Origin: Pleurostoma richardsiae
Lineage: Eukaryota; Ascomycota; Sordariomycetes; Calosphaeriales; Pleurostomataceae
DNA: 64,000 nucleotides
Assembly (NCBI GenBank): GCA_030052745.1
Contig: JANBVO010000010.1
Span: forward strand, 310,001 to 374,000
Direction: 5' to 3'
Numbering within the stretch: the first letter of the stretch is position 1; every line of letters starts with the position of its first letter. Below the pieces are notes generated by a model, which did no database searches, was not told where the DNA came from, and was given only the letters and a program-made list of their open reading frames with translations. Both the position numbers and the translations under genes were made by a program. Positions 10,901 to 21,686 of the stretch are shown piece after piece.

Positions 10901-11732
10901 CGTCCAAAAACCTTACTCCCTTAGTGACGATCCTGAACGCCTTCAAGATCATCTCGTCTATGATATCGTTCACGTCTTCGATCGGGTCCACCATTTTCTG
11001 ATGTTCTTGCAGCCGCTTTGCCGTCTTCACCAGCGATGACAATTCTGATAACAGGGATTTTCGACCTCTTCGAAGGCCATCATGTCTCTGGATGGTAGCC
11101 GACTCTCTGGTTAAACAATGTGTTCGTTCCTGTGTGAGTGTGAGTAAGGCATACGGCAAGGTACAGAAAGAGCGGTATGTTCGACTCACCAAGAGATACC
11201 GCACACCGGCAATGATGCCCTTCATGAATTCCTGGTTGCCAAAGATCTCGTTGTCAGTGACGGCCGTACTCCGCAACAAGTCCCAAAAGTTGAGCAGCGC
11301 CGTCAGCAAGTTGTGCATCTCCTCCGGTTCGTATGCTTCGCAGTAGTTTGTCGGCAGCCATCCTCGAGCCCCCGACACCAACAACGTCCCATCTGCCCAT
11401 CCATTGGTGTGTATCGAGTGCACCAGTATGACGTCTCCCTCGTTTAGAGGCAGCGTTACTGTCGAGTCGGTCATAGCATAGCTAGGGTGGAACGGATAGA
11501 AGGCCCGCAGGAAGTTATGGAAGACTGCGGGCGCGTTCGTCTGGGTGTTGAGGTCTTCCTGCGACCCGTTTGGCGTGGTCGGCGGCGTCATCTGCGTAGA
11601 GGTGTAGGGATGCGCCGTGATGGTCTGGTCGCTCTTGATGGACCCATTGTCCGCGTCGGAGCGAGACTTGTTGATCGAGAGAGGAGCCACTTGGAGGCTC
11701 GAACGCAGCGGGTTCTCGCTCAGCATTACCAT
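7995..11732 (-). CDS. Ras guanine-nucleotide exchange factor (Cdc25-like)
   Basis: Exons 11190-11732 and 7995-11129 with a 60-bp intron at 11130-11189 (GTGAGT...ACACAG), giving about 1,225 residues. An SH3 domain lies near residues 72-135 ('AFYPFHPSYAM', 'GWLPTNYCE'). A Ser/Thr-rich middle follows. Then come a RasGEF N-terminal module ('FVSTFYLTFRLFCTP') and the catalytic CDC25 domain at roughly residues 960-1190 ('DPLEVARQLTIKQMSIFCSI', 'PCLPFQGMFLTDLTF'). These proteins load Ras with GTP at membranes and feed cAMP/PKA or MAPK signalling. The SH3-RasGEFN-RasGEF order is the classic fungal Cdc25 layout. The intron is a multiple of three and contains no stop, so an unspliced message would encode 20 extra residues within the region after the SH3 domain. 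The frame stays open upstream to about 11,874 without an ATG, so a further 5' exon is possible. Confidence 0.93.
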   Translation of the reverse strand: MVMLSENPLRSSLQVAPLSINKSRSDADNGSIKSDQTITAHPYTSTQMTPPTTPNGSQEDLNTQTNAPAVFHNFLRAFYPFHPSYAMTDSTVTLPLNEGDVILVHSIHTNGWADGTLLVSGARGWLPTNYCEAYEPEEMHNLLTALLNFWDLLRSTAVTDNEIFGNQEFMKGIIAGVRYLLVSRTYRSFCTLPYALLTLTQERTHCLTRESATIQRHDGLRRGRKSLLSELSSLVKTAKRLQEHQKMVDPIEDVNDIIDEMILKAFRIVTKGVRFLDVLEEDRRLRAPAITVMATLVEESYIPPTPPADSGSFDGSQQMADAASRADTTGLTAEAISLGPSDAAQTPNPTNKRLSAVYTSGTNPRRLSQNSSIQINRLSSTISHRVSLAGPSPLSRPQNLVSERLTASHDTFLSYLGSFIGRLHLQSQSRPHLALAIKQSATSGGELLVVVDVVCAHSSLTKELLDEPRAAMYDRIRDLVHAARDILVNAEPDVADVIMPQDNSRLLYAATGCVRATGECVAKTKWVIERIGDFEFEFDNGAFGIDLDLDVLDMIEEEKEKSVAMSDVASVVESNASSSAVSETPAAATTATASPAHAPRPPALSIDKPLPKVPEITSPADTDTYVVKTQSSPTTSRPQSLLVEDTASSMASSVSSLRPALPPLPRLSTTLLPQDEYSSSEHSAGHDSDFTSSFRSESMTASSSGTGSSYVSRDSEASLVSRTSTRATTPDHALVPKSQPSMSELSTTGSSTLAEEVDDVESKLLEKTFAHELMFNKEGQVTGGSLPALVERLTTHESTPDAMFVSTFYLTFRLFCTPIKLAEALIDRFEYVGDSPHMAAPVRLRVYNVFKGWLESHWRDETDREALSLIEPFAEFNLASVLPSAGKRLLELTQRVASTGGATLVPRLVSSMGKTNTSVSQYIPADTPLPAPNISKSQINFLHNWKTGGVCPIVLDFDPLEVARQLTIKQMSIFCSIMPEELLGSQWMKRGGVDSPNVKAMTALSTDLSNLVAETILHYNEVKKRASVIKQWIKIAHQCLELHNYDALMAIICSLNSSTITRLRRTWDIISPKRKETLKMLQAIVEPSQNNKVLRARLHDHVPPCLPFQGMFLTDLTFVDIGNPPTKQLPGTDGSSELTVVNFDKHTRTAKIIGELQRFQIPYRLTEVPELQEWIQAQIVRVREAESQGNNVQVSYYRKSLLLEPRETQMLRTPVEGPAPAGNGQKSDLFGWMRGGGDKPTTAAV

Positions 11733-14700
11733 TGCTGTTGGAGACGTCTGCGGAGAATCATGGGAGACGAGGATGTGTCCGGACGAGGGCTTCCGACTCC
11801 AGACTTCTTCAAGGATGAGTTGTAGGATGCCGTCAATTCGGTCGGGTGTCTGCTGGTTTCGTCGAATAGATGTTTACGCGGTGTGTAGGCGCCACAGATA
11901 ACCCTAGCGGTGCCTCTTTTTCAAACGATCGAGGGGTTGAAGGGCGGCAGCGTTGATGATGACGTTTGCTCGTCTTTCGCTGGTCGGATGCTCTAGTTGC
12001 TAAAGCCCAATGCCTTTGTGATCGTCCGTCCGTGGAGGTCAGGCTTCGAGCCCAATGTCGTCGAGACTTTAGAGGTTAGAATTGTCAGCAACACGCGGAA
12101 CCGGCGGAAAACGAGAACCGAGGAACAGCGGCTGTTTTGATGGAGCTGAAGAAGGTGGCACGGCGAGTTGGTTAGGAATGAAGGGAGAGGTGTGGTTATG
12201 GGGGGAGGGGCGAGACAAGGCAGGAGAGGAATGCTTTGGATCTGGGTCAGTGTACACACTGGAGGACGTGCGCACAGGCTTCCAAGGTGGATGGCTGCAT
12301 GCCAGGGAGGCCCTGGATGATCAAGGTTTCGGGAGCACCCAAGCACGCTCAAGGATCAATGCTCGACCGCAAGTGCCAAAAAAACGCCACAGCGAGGAGC
12401 TTGTCGCTTCTCGCGGTACCTTGTACCTCTCGCTGGGCTCCCACGAGAAAGCAGCATGTGAGGCGTCGTTGGTTTAAGATCGGGAAGCTTGTACGTACCA
12501 GTTTCTCGACGGCAGACCGTTGGTGCGATTGACTCAGCCGCTGTCTGACCTGTCCCGAGCGAGAGACAGGCAGTCGAGTGAGTGCGACGACGCTGTACGC
12601 CAACAAGAACCAAGGTTCGGAGGGAAAACGAGGAAGATGACTTCGCTCCCGATTGAAGAATGAGGATGCGACTGGCGAAGGGCTCGATTGTCGTCAAAGA
12701 GCAACGGGCACTGTTTCGATGTGTCGACGATCCCGCAAGAGCTGCACAGGCGAACCGAAAGTCGACGTCGCTGGTTTATGGACGGCCCCAAGTCCGAGCG
12801 CGCAGGTCTCTCTCTGTCTGCTTTCCTCGACCTGTGTTGCTCTTCTTGTGCGCTTTTCTGTGGCCCGGCCGTGTGGTATGAATGAATTGGCGGTCGAGGC
12901 GGAATGGAATGGCCGGGATGCGCGGCGTCAACACCAATTGACCCAATTGACGCTTGCTGTCAGCAGAAACGGGGGTCTTCTCCACCAGCCGAGCGATCAA
13001 TGCACAGTGGTGGCTTTTGGTGCTTTTCTAGCGGCGGCGCCGTCTAGTTCTGAACTGGACAGTACGGTGGTACGGAGTGCGCGTCGGACGACCAACAGGT
13101 GGAAGCGTTCGGACGGTCGAGGAATTGTTTCTGTCTGTTCTCGCTTGACTCGGCTCTCGTGCCCTCGAGATGCAGAGAAAGGGAGCAGAAGGAGGAGGAA
13201 GAGGAGGAGGAGACGAGATATCAACGCAACGGTCGGTGCGCGCCGGGTTAGGTACCTTAGTTGGCATTGATTAACCTGGGGGTTAATACCACCATGATTC
13301 CCAAGGTCGAGTGACCTCGCTTATTGCTGGGATGGCCACCTAATCTCAGGTACCCAGCCTGAGTACATTGGTAGAGGGTACCTCCCGTGTTCGAGAGACG
13401 GCATAGAATGGAAAGAGCCCCCCCCGTCCCTTATTACCGTTATTATTTACTGTGTGTGTGCCCGCCCGCCTGCCCATCGCTCCTTTCCCGATGGGGTGAA
13501 TGTGAGGAGAGCAGAAGGAACCGTGGATTGCTGCTGCCCAAAGCAACCAACCACCACCACCTCCAACTGATCCCGGACTCGGGAAACGGTCGTCGCGTGT
13601 GTACCCTCGTACCTCCCATGCGCCTGTCTCGGTGCGGGTACCTGGTCGATGTACCAGTTCCTGCTACAGTCACCCCCTCCTTTCCTCTTCCATCCCGCCG
13701 CGGTCGCTCCTTCCTCTGCCCAGCACCGACCTAACCTCTAACGTTACTAGGTTCGCAAGGTACAGACAATATGTACGGGGTACGTACCGCCTATCTTGCG
13801 GCAGTCTGGCAATTTGGCAGTTTGGCACCCGCCCAGCAGAAGCGCAACCTAATTAGGGTGACATCGAACGCAGGAGCCAAGATGTCTCTAGGTAGTCTTT
13901 CAATTTACCTCCCTCTCGGTCTCTACCGCGGACATCACGCTCATATGTTGACGCAGGGGTGTTTCCCGCCGTGCGTCATTGCCATCCGCCGCCGCCGTCG
14001 CCGCCGCCACGAGCTCGACGCCTCTGCGTGGACGTCCCGTCCGTCGGGCGGCCCTTGCACTGCCTCTTCGAATCCATCGAGACGCCCAATGCGGGGATCG
14101 TCCCGAATCATCGACACGGCTCGAGACTGTGGGCAGCGCCACGGCAAGATGACAGAAGATATCGACAGATCGAGTACCTTGCTCGTCCTTTTAGGACTCT
14201 ACTAGCTGATTTGCCCGAGTCGGCCGAGACAATTGGCACTCCGTGTCGAAATATTCGACACATTACAGGAACTTGCCGTATTATGTGCACGACTGCGCAG
14301 GTGCCAAACAGATTTCCGGAGAACCCCCCCCCCCCGGGTCCTCATCCAAGGCCGCCTCTTGGTTACGCAGCCTCGCCTTATGGAGCAGCTCGTCAACACG
14401 GAGTCTCCATACATATCCAGACCACTGCACTTGGACTCATCGTGGGGACCAGAAGGGCATCATACACGCGTCCTACTGGAATTACTAAGAGACTTTAGAC
14501 GCCACTCGCACTCTAATACGAGAGACCTGTGGACTACCAGTCCGTACAGTACATCTATGCTCCGAGAGGGCCCGGTGGACTCGCGAGTCCGGAGACTATT
14601 CTGGCAGACATATCTCTCCAATGGATAAGGCCCATGATCTGCTAGATTTATTACACTATTTCTTGCATTGTATGATCGTCCAGTCACACCGGTTTGCTTT

Positions 14701-17700
14701 TCCTTGAAGGCCCGAAAGGTGGTCATCCGGTCGTCCATCACCGATCTACTACCCATCACGACGAAATTGTAATTTGCGCCTATAAGCGTTGGGCACCAGC
14801 CATTGCCACCGTCGCGACACCACTGTGATGGGCCGTGTGAGTAAACAATCTCGCGTCTGTTCTCTTCACGCACATTTCCCACTTCGTCCTTCCCCTCCAG
14901 TTGCTGGTCACCACCCCACTCACCCAGTCACCCACCACCGACATTGTCACCGCCCAGGTCCCGTCCTGGCAGCCAAGAAGCAGTGCTAGCTTGCTAGCCC
15001 CAAAGGCGCAGCGCGCACCAACGCAGGGCCACAGGGGTAAGCTGTTAGGAGGCAGGGGAGGAGGGCCACTGCAGGGGTCACACACCACCTTTCTCACCCC
15101 TGCAAGCCTCACTTCGACCGAAGTCTCCTGCGGCACGTGCGTGAACTCACGCTCTTGCAGATTTCACATGCAGCGATATCGAAGCAGGAAACACTTGAGC
15201 AGAACTGAGGAAGACGGGGGGAGAGACCACGGCGAGAATCTGCCGCCTTTCCGCTACGCGACCGCAGACAGCCAGAGTAGGTTCGTGTTGCGTCCGGTAC
15301 AACCCAAGGAGTCTCCTCACGCCTTCTTCATCTTATCGCCGTCGTATCGATTGGGAGGCTGTCTCCACTCTTCGCGAGGGTCTCCTGGCGCTACTCGTTA
15401 GTGAGAGGGTTTTCGGGGCCTGCTGTGCTGCTCGTCATCACCTTGATCATCATCTCTGTGCGTATTCATTTGATTGTTCACTCTCGAGTCTCAAGGCCCA
15501 CTTCCTTGGCTCGATCCCACCGATTAGAAGGCAATTGAGCATAATGACGAGCATCGCAGGGACCCGTGGTTGTGGGACGATGCGAATCTGGAGAGCTTTT
15601 CTTCGCAGAATCTACGGAACATCTTTGGTAGGTGCCGAGGTGGAAAGCATGAGGACGTAACTATTTCCTCGCGCCGTTTGGAAATTCTGCTTTTTTGACC
15701 GTCGCCCACGCCGCCCAAGTGCTCTCGCACTCGCAGGCACTTCCCTCACGTTCTTCCTGTAAGTGCCACCATTTCCGTGGCCTCCACATCCGCAAACTGC
15801 GAGAGTCGATTTGTGCCGGTTTCGCCATGCTCTTCATTCTGTCCATCGCCTAACCCTGGGGCGGATAGATCGCCGCGAACCTTGATAGCTGATCGCATCT
15901 GCTAATGCAGAAAATTACTCAATCGATCCATATCGCGATGACAGGACAAACTGCAGACATTAAGTCCACCCCCTCCCTGCCACCGGTTCTCAGCGGGGCT
16001 GCAGACTGACAGATTCTTGAACCTCCAGCGGTCGTGCTCCCGAGATTGCGAGCGGCTGTTTTACTGCCCCTTCGAGGAAAGCAATATGGAGAACGCTGAG
16101 AGGGCCCGGCAAAGCGTCAAAACAAGCGCACCGTTGTCTCGGGAAGCCCCAGGACTTTTGAAATGACTTCACTTTCATTCCCCAGCACCGACTGCCCAGA
16201 TGTGGAGAGACAAACCATGAGACAGAAATCTTTGCCGCGTGTGCCCGGCTCACCGTCAGATAGCCGCTAGAGCCACAAAACGGCACCGCCGGTCTATGTG
16301 GCGTGCATTAAGATCAATATTCCTGCAGAAGGCGTCACCGAGCGCCTGCCAACCGCAGGATCGCCCGCTTTCTGGAGCCCGGACCGTTCGGTTGCTACCA
16401 GCAGTTGTCATCTTATCCCACGAGCCTCCAACCCCAAACGGCTGTGGAGGGCTTGTGCAGACCCAGTGCAGACCCAAGCCTCCCAGGTTTCACAATATCC
16501 ACAAGCAAGTCCAGGGGTGTTTCACAAAAGGAAAGAATAAAAGAATTCCTTCAACGCTTGGGATTCTGGGAACACTCCTCGTCCGGACCTCAAGTCTCCC
16601 GCGGCAGGGTGCCCAGACAAATTCGACTGTGTGAGCAATTGGGACCTAGTTTGCCTCCGTTTTCTCTTTGTGCACTCCGTTTCGGTGTACAAGACAGCAA
16701 GTTTGCTTTCAGTCCCTGACACGTCCATCCAAAGATCCGGTTCGTATCCGCCATCGCGGAAGCGTCCCGGAGCCACCGGTCCACGCCGCCGGGTTAGTTC
16801 CTGCTGTAGCGCCTTTCGCACTTCTTCGTGGCCTCTTGGCTGGCCGCATGGGTGGGTAAGGTAGGTGATCGGAGCCACGGCCTCGGGTCCATGGTTCTTC
16901 TCTCCTTTTTACATCGTATGTCCGGTAGAAGGAAGCTTGCCATATCTACAATATCTACATAAGTAGGTACTTTACAGTCCTGTCGCTCCTGACAATCTGT
17001 CGTGTGCCTCCTTGAGTTCGCTCTCGCCACAACCCCAGCTACTGTCCTCAGCAAAACGACTGAACTATTGCCGTTGGTGTGTGAAGAGGCTTGCATTACA
17101 CTCCCCGTAGGGCTTGTTGAGCAAGCAACGCTTTTCGTCCCAAGTCAGCTTTCTGTTTGGCCTCGTCACATCTCAGCTTCCCGAAACAGGTGTCGAAGCG
17201 GCCCTCTCGGCGTGCCTTCCCTCTTCCCCTAGCGCACGAGTGATCTCTTTTCTTCCCATTCCGTGTCCCTGGGGCGAAGCTGAACAAGCTATGCCCGCGG
17301 TTTTACGCACCGAAGTGGGCCTGGGCTGGGGTGCGATACCCGTCCGTCGAGGCGATGTCGCAGGTTTCAGACGCGTCGGGCCGTTGAGTCTAACGTACGC
17401 TTTGCCGAGGGTTGATGATGTTGGTGTCCTTGGCGCGAGTGTGCGAGAGAGGCCGGGTGTCGGTGACTCTGACTGCCCGCGAGGTCGGATGAAATGCCAC
17501 TTCCTTGTTGCCACAGCAGCATGAAGTCGCGGGCGACCGTTTTCCCCAACTGCCAAGCGGCATAGTAGCGTTAGGGGCATCATCAGTTTTCCGTTCCTCG
17601 AGGCAATGAGGTGGCTGGCTGGTCCGCAGAGTTCGGACATCCACAGGCGGTTTGCCCTCGACGCCATAGGTGTGTTTGCTTGCCACTGTCGAGATGTATA

Positions 17701-18680
17701 TCGCCAACATCGTCTTCGTGGTATGCGTAGTCCTCTACGTTGGATGTATTTCTCCCTGCTTCATGCCTGAGTCTAGCCGGCATGCTCATTTCCCCAACGA
17801 CTGAAGTCGCTGCGTATTTTCCACATTCAGCATGTTGGCTTATTGTCTTGTTTGCCTTCCCGTTCGCATCGCGTCCATTGTCACACACCGACATAGTGGC
17901 CGGTGCACCTGCTCGGCCTCCTGGCAATCCTTCAGTATCGCGGCCTCTCCCACATCTCTACTTGGTCCCTGACGATCCTTCTTCAGCCTAAATACGCATA
18001 TGCTCAAGCTTGTCCCGCGCGACGATCACCGTCCCGGATTTTCCAGATTAGATCATCGAACTGCTTTGCCGCCTTGACGATCTCCCCCGGGAAATGGCTG
18101 AAGGCAATCAACGGTTACCAGCACGTGCGGAACCTGCACTGCACATCTAGACATGACGATAGCGAATGCCAGAGTAGGGGCAGACTCTCGAAAGGCGGGC
18201 CGCCAGATGTGCTTACGAGAGTGCAATTCTGACGCAGGGTGCCCGGATTTTAAGTCAGGTGCGGTGCGTGAAGCACCTCCACAACATCGGCCGTCTACAT
18301 CAACCCCCTAACAAGGCCTACGTGAGTCAGTCGTAAGCCGCAGTTGTTGGAGAGCTCGGTGCACGGACTGTTCGGGGCGTTGAGGAACCGTGGAGGACAT
18401 AGAATTACTCTTGCTGAAAAGAAATGGCCTAGAGTTCTAACTAAGTCCTGTGCGCAGACCAAAGGCTAGTTTCAGCCATCCATACACGTACACAGACAAG
18501 CTAGGCCCAGCGGGTTGGAATGGCCAGCGAGGCTAAGCCGCCGAACGGACTCTCCACGTGGTCTCGACCGAGTATGTAGTGCCGCGCCTGGCCTGCACCG
18601 ATCAGAAATGACTGTCGAGCGATTTAAAGACCGAAACGTACTACGTCTGGTATAGTCGCGCGCCACGGTAAATGGCTCCT
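11733..18680. other. Gene-poor stretch of about 7 kb
   Basis: No convincing gene was found. Open frames are many but short (under about 210 codons), overlap on both strands, and lack recognisable domains or a run of plausible exons. Visible structure includes a purine-rich run near 13,170-13,225, a 12-base C run at 14,324-14,335, and scattered GGTACC-like motifs. The first part probably holds the promoter and a long leader of the Ras exchange factor. The remainder could contain non-coding transcripts or lineage-specific genes that sequence alone does not reveal. Confidence 0.4.
14324..14335. repeat. Poly-C run
   Basis: Twelve consecutive C residues. A homopolymer of this length is prone to slippage and sequencing error, so local frames should not be trusted. 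Confidence 0.9.
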
Positions 18681-19757
18681 TCAGACAGAGCACAGGGCCA
18701 GGTCGGCCGCGATCCTGGCACAAAGCTCCCGCTGCTCCTGCAGATCAGCCCCCGAGTCTTCCGCGTCTATGTTGAGGCACGCGGCTGTGACTCTTGCGTA
18801 GATGCTGCCGCACCTAGGAGGCAGCTGTCTCTCCGCGATTCCAACCAGCTTCCGTCGTGTTTCAAACGGGCATTTCTCTTTCTCCTTCGAGTCGATCATG
18901 TCCCCGACTGGTTTCCACAAGCCAATCTCGAGCAGGATGATTCCAAGAGAGTAGACGTCGAAAGCATGGCGGTATCGGCGGTTCGGTCGGGCGCGCTTTG
19001 AGGGATGGTGCATGATGTCGAGGGTGACGCGGTCTTGCTCAGTGGAGATAGAAGGGATACGACCAGAGCCATGGTCTCCACTGTCAGAAGTCATGAGGTC
19101 GGTGTCGATGTCGGATACACTTTCAAAGTCCACATTGTTGGATTTGGAGCTGGGTTGAGAGAATCTGACGTGATTCTGGGATTGCTCCAGCTCAACCTGG
19201 TGACCGTCATGGGACTGCGGCTGCTGGGGTCGCTTCTCATCTGGCTTCGAAAAGCTGTAATTCATCAGGAAGGCATTCTCAATAGACGATTCCCATGTCA
19301 AACCTCCTTCCATTTTGAATTGTTTGAACAACAACAATGCCCCTACCCGGATGCTCTTGTGCAGCCACCCACAGGCGTGCAGGAAGGAAAGGCTCTGGAC
19401 CAACTTTCGCGCTAGTTTGAACCGCAACATGAGCTGGGGGCACGATCTACCCAGAGGATACACCTCGAGCATGGTCTTCGGCTCCCTGCTGGTCATATCA
19501 TCGATAGGGCAGCCCTTGCCATGGAAACCCAGGGATTCGGGGAGCTTGTACACGAGGGCGATCTCTTCGTCGCCGGTGAATTCAACCAAGCCAAGTAGTT
19601 CAGGTGTGTGAAGACGTTTGGCGCAGACCGGCAGTTGAAGCCATTGGCCCAGCTTCAGGATATTGGCCCGGATCTGTTGACTCAACCTGGCGTCAGAGAC
19701 TTTATAAGAATGCTTCTCGAGGAAGACAGTCTGCTTGCCCGACCACCATATGGCCAT
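18681..19757 (-). CDS. Pseudokinase-like protein, HeLo-associated type
   Basis: About 358 residues from the ATG at 19757. The N-lobe starts with 'MAIWWSGKQTVFLE' and continues with a conserved helix before 'LGLVEFTGDEEIALVYKLPE', as in the kinase-like half of fungal proteins that carry a HeLo or HeLo-like N-terminal module. In the C-lobe the catalytic loop reads 'GWLHKSIRVGALLLF': the catalytic Asp of the HRD motif is missing. No DFG is evident ('FLMNYSFSKPDE' occupies that place). Helix F is well kept ('FDVYSLGIILLEIGLW'). I therefore call it a pseudokinase, probably a signalling or sensing module. A long Ser/Asp-rich insert separates the two parts of the C-lobe. No N-terminal partner domain is joined to it; the preceding 500 bp hold only short protein-like scraps, so the locus may be partial. 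Confidence 0.6.
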   Translation of the reverse strand: MAIWWSGKQTVFLEKHSYKVSDARLSQQIRANILKLGQWLQLPVCAKRLHTPELLGLVEFTGDEEIALVYKLPESLGFHGKGCPIDDMTSREPKTMLEVYPLGRSCPQLMLRFKLARKLVQSLSFLHACGWLHKSIRVGALLLFKQFKMEGGLTWESSIENAFLMNYSFSKPDEKRPQQPQSHDGHQVELEQSQNHVRFSQPSSKSNNVDFESVSDIDTDLMTSDSGDHGSGRIPSISTEQDRVTLDIMHHPSKRARPNRRYRHAFDVYSLGIILLEIGLWKPVGDMIDSKEKEKCPFETRRKLVGIAERQLPPRCGSIYARVTAACLNIDAEDSGADLQEQRELCARIAADLALCSV

Positions 19758-20265
19758 GCCATGTTCTCCGAGGTCCAAGTTTCACACTAGCTTGCGCCCA
19801 CGGGACGTGGAACCGTTGTGGTGTGCTGAGCAGAGAATACAGCACGATAGGCATTCTCTGCGATCCACGGTGCTGATAGCAAATGCAGCTGCAAGTCACA
19901 AAGTTGAGGGATGTCGCCGTCTACGAGATACTGCGTCCACCCTAGTCGCCCGTTCGCCTGAGTCGACCAAGTAGGCCGTTTATATCCTTGGTGAGTGCCA
20001 TCTTGCAATACTCACGTCATCCCACAGGCCGACGCCACTCCTCTGTGTTGTCAGGCAGAATCCAGGGGACGTCAACTTTCACCATTGAGACTTGAGAATG
20101 CCTCGAGGCGTTACTGAAGAGAGCACAGATAGCGCACCGGTAAGTCCTATCGATTACTATTACATTACATCGGACGCGGCCTCGCTCGTCGCCATTCATC
20201 TCAAAAGACTCCTGGTATTTGCACGCCCTCCCAGCCTGGTCCCCTAGTTCCCCGCAAGGCTTCCC
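19758..20265. other. Intergenic, possible remnant of a longer upstream part
   Basis: Between the pseudokinase start and the 3' end of the nuclease gene, the minus strand shows short protein-like pieces in more than one frame (around 19,940-20,000 and 20,020-20,090). They may be remains of an N-terminal module of the pseudokinase gene or unrelated. No intact frame is present. Confidence 0.3.
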
Positions 20266-21686
20266 TCAGATTGGTGCATAGACGAAGCCCAGCTGGTCGA
20301 CCTCGTCGCCATCCTGCCCCAGGAACCCCACGATCTGCCACTCATCCGGCGCCTCGAACGCCACGCAGTCGCTAGTCGTCGCACCCGCGCTGAGCGTGCG
20401 GCCAGCCGATGTCGTCGCCTCGATGTAGAAGATGCGCGTGTGGTCGTTGTACTGCCCCTCGCACAGCGTCGCCGCCGTCCAGTACTCCGCGCTGCCGAGC
20501 GTCAGGCTCGCGGCCGTGCCGCCGGTGCCGCCGTGGCTGAAGACCGTGCCATCGGCGAGGGTGAGGCCCACTGCGTCAACGCGGCTGCCGCCCCGGAAGG
20601 ACAGCACCGACGCCTTAGGCGCAGAGAGGTCGGCTAGGGTGGGCACGTCGCTGAACCACGTCCCGTGCGGGCCGCCGAAGTAGGACGACTGCCGCAGCGC
20701 CGCGCCGGAGGTCCAGGTGAAGTTGACGTTGACGGGGTTGTGGTCGGACAGCACGCTCCCGTCGGACTGCAGGAACATCTCGCTCGCGTAGTGGAACACC
20801 TCGGCGGACAGCGAGACAAGCGGGCTGCCGCGGTAGAAGACCTTGTCGACGGTCTCGCAGTAGTCGGTCGTCGAGGGGTTGTCGCACAGCGTCTCCTCGG
20901 TGGGCACGACGCCGCCGCGCTCGAGCTCGACCCACGCGTCGGTCATCCCCGGCCCGGAGGCGTTGAGCGTCGCCAGCAGGCCGCGGATGCCCGTGTCGAC
21001 GGTCCGGCTGTAGCGGCTGTTGGTGTCGCCGAAGATGAGCACCGCGTTGCCCTCGCTCCAGGCCGCGATGTAGTCCGCCACCTGCTGGATGTTGGCGGAG
21101 CGCGCGACGTTGTCGGCGTCCTCGGTGCCGGCGTCGGCGTGCAGGTTGTACAGGTCCGCGTAGACGGAGGTGGTGTTGGAGGCGGAGATCTGCAGGCGCA
21201 TGAAGGTGAAGCCCTTGGGCGTCAGGCAGTCGTACTCGGAGGCGTCGGAGCACACGTCCCACTTGATGCGCGTGAAGTCCACCCAGTCGAAGTTGGACAG
21301 GGTGTTAAGGCCCGAGCCGAAGGGCACCCCGCCGGACGTTGCGGTCCGGTAGGGGTGATCATCGGTGGCGTAGATGTACGCGTGGTAGTTGAAGTCCTGT
21401 CAGGGGGTGAGCCTCCGAGCCGTCATCTTCCCCCCACGGCGGATCTTTGCACGCTCACCTCCTGGACGTGGATCACGTCGTAGTCATATTCGGCAAAGTA
21501 CGACCCAATGGTCCCGGCGTTGGTGGCCTTGTCGCCGGGAACGTCATTGTCCTGCAGGATCTCCGGCAGCCCGGCCACGTTCATGGACAGAATGCTGAAG
21601 GCGCCGGCGGTCGGTGCTGCAGCCAGGGTCCCCCGAGCTGCAAGAAGGACCCCGAGAAGCAGGGGGTTGAAACCGTGAGTCCGCAT
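20266..21686 (-). CDS. Secreted DNase I-like protein with jacalin-like lectin domain
   Basis: Exons 21459-21686 and 20266-21396 with a 62-bp intron 21397-21458 (GTGAGC...TGACAG), giving 452 residues. I chose the start at 21686 because it gives a good signal peptide (hydrophobic 'FNPLLLGVLLAA', cleavage near 'TLAAAP'). The endonuclease/exonuclease/phosphatase fold is shown by 'SMNVAG', the metal-ligand Glu in 'HVQE', 'YNLHADAG', 'FGDTNSR' and the catalytic 'SDHNPV'. From residue ~315 a Gly-rich beta-sandwich ('GGPHGTWFSD', 'SFRGGSRVDAVGLTLADG') looks like a jacalin-like lectin. The pair suggests a secreted phosphodiesterase (nuclease or sphingomyelinase type) directed to a glycan surface. The substrate cannot be told from sequence. 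Confidence 0.85.
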
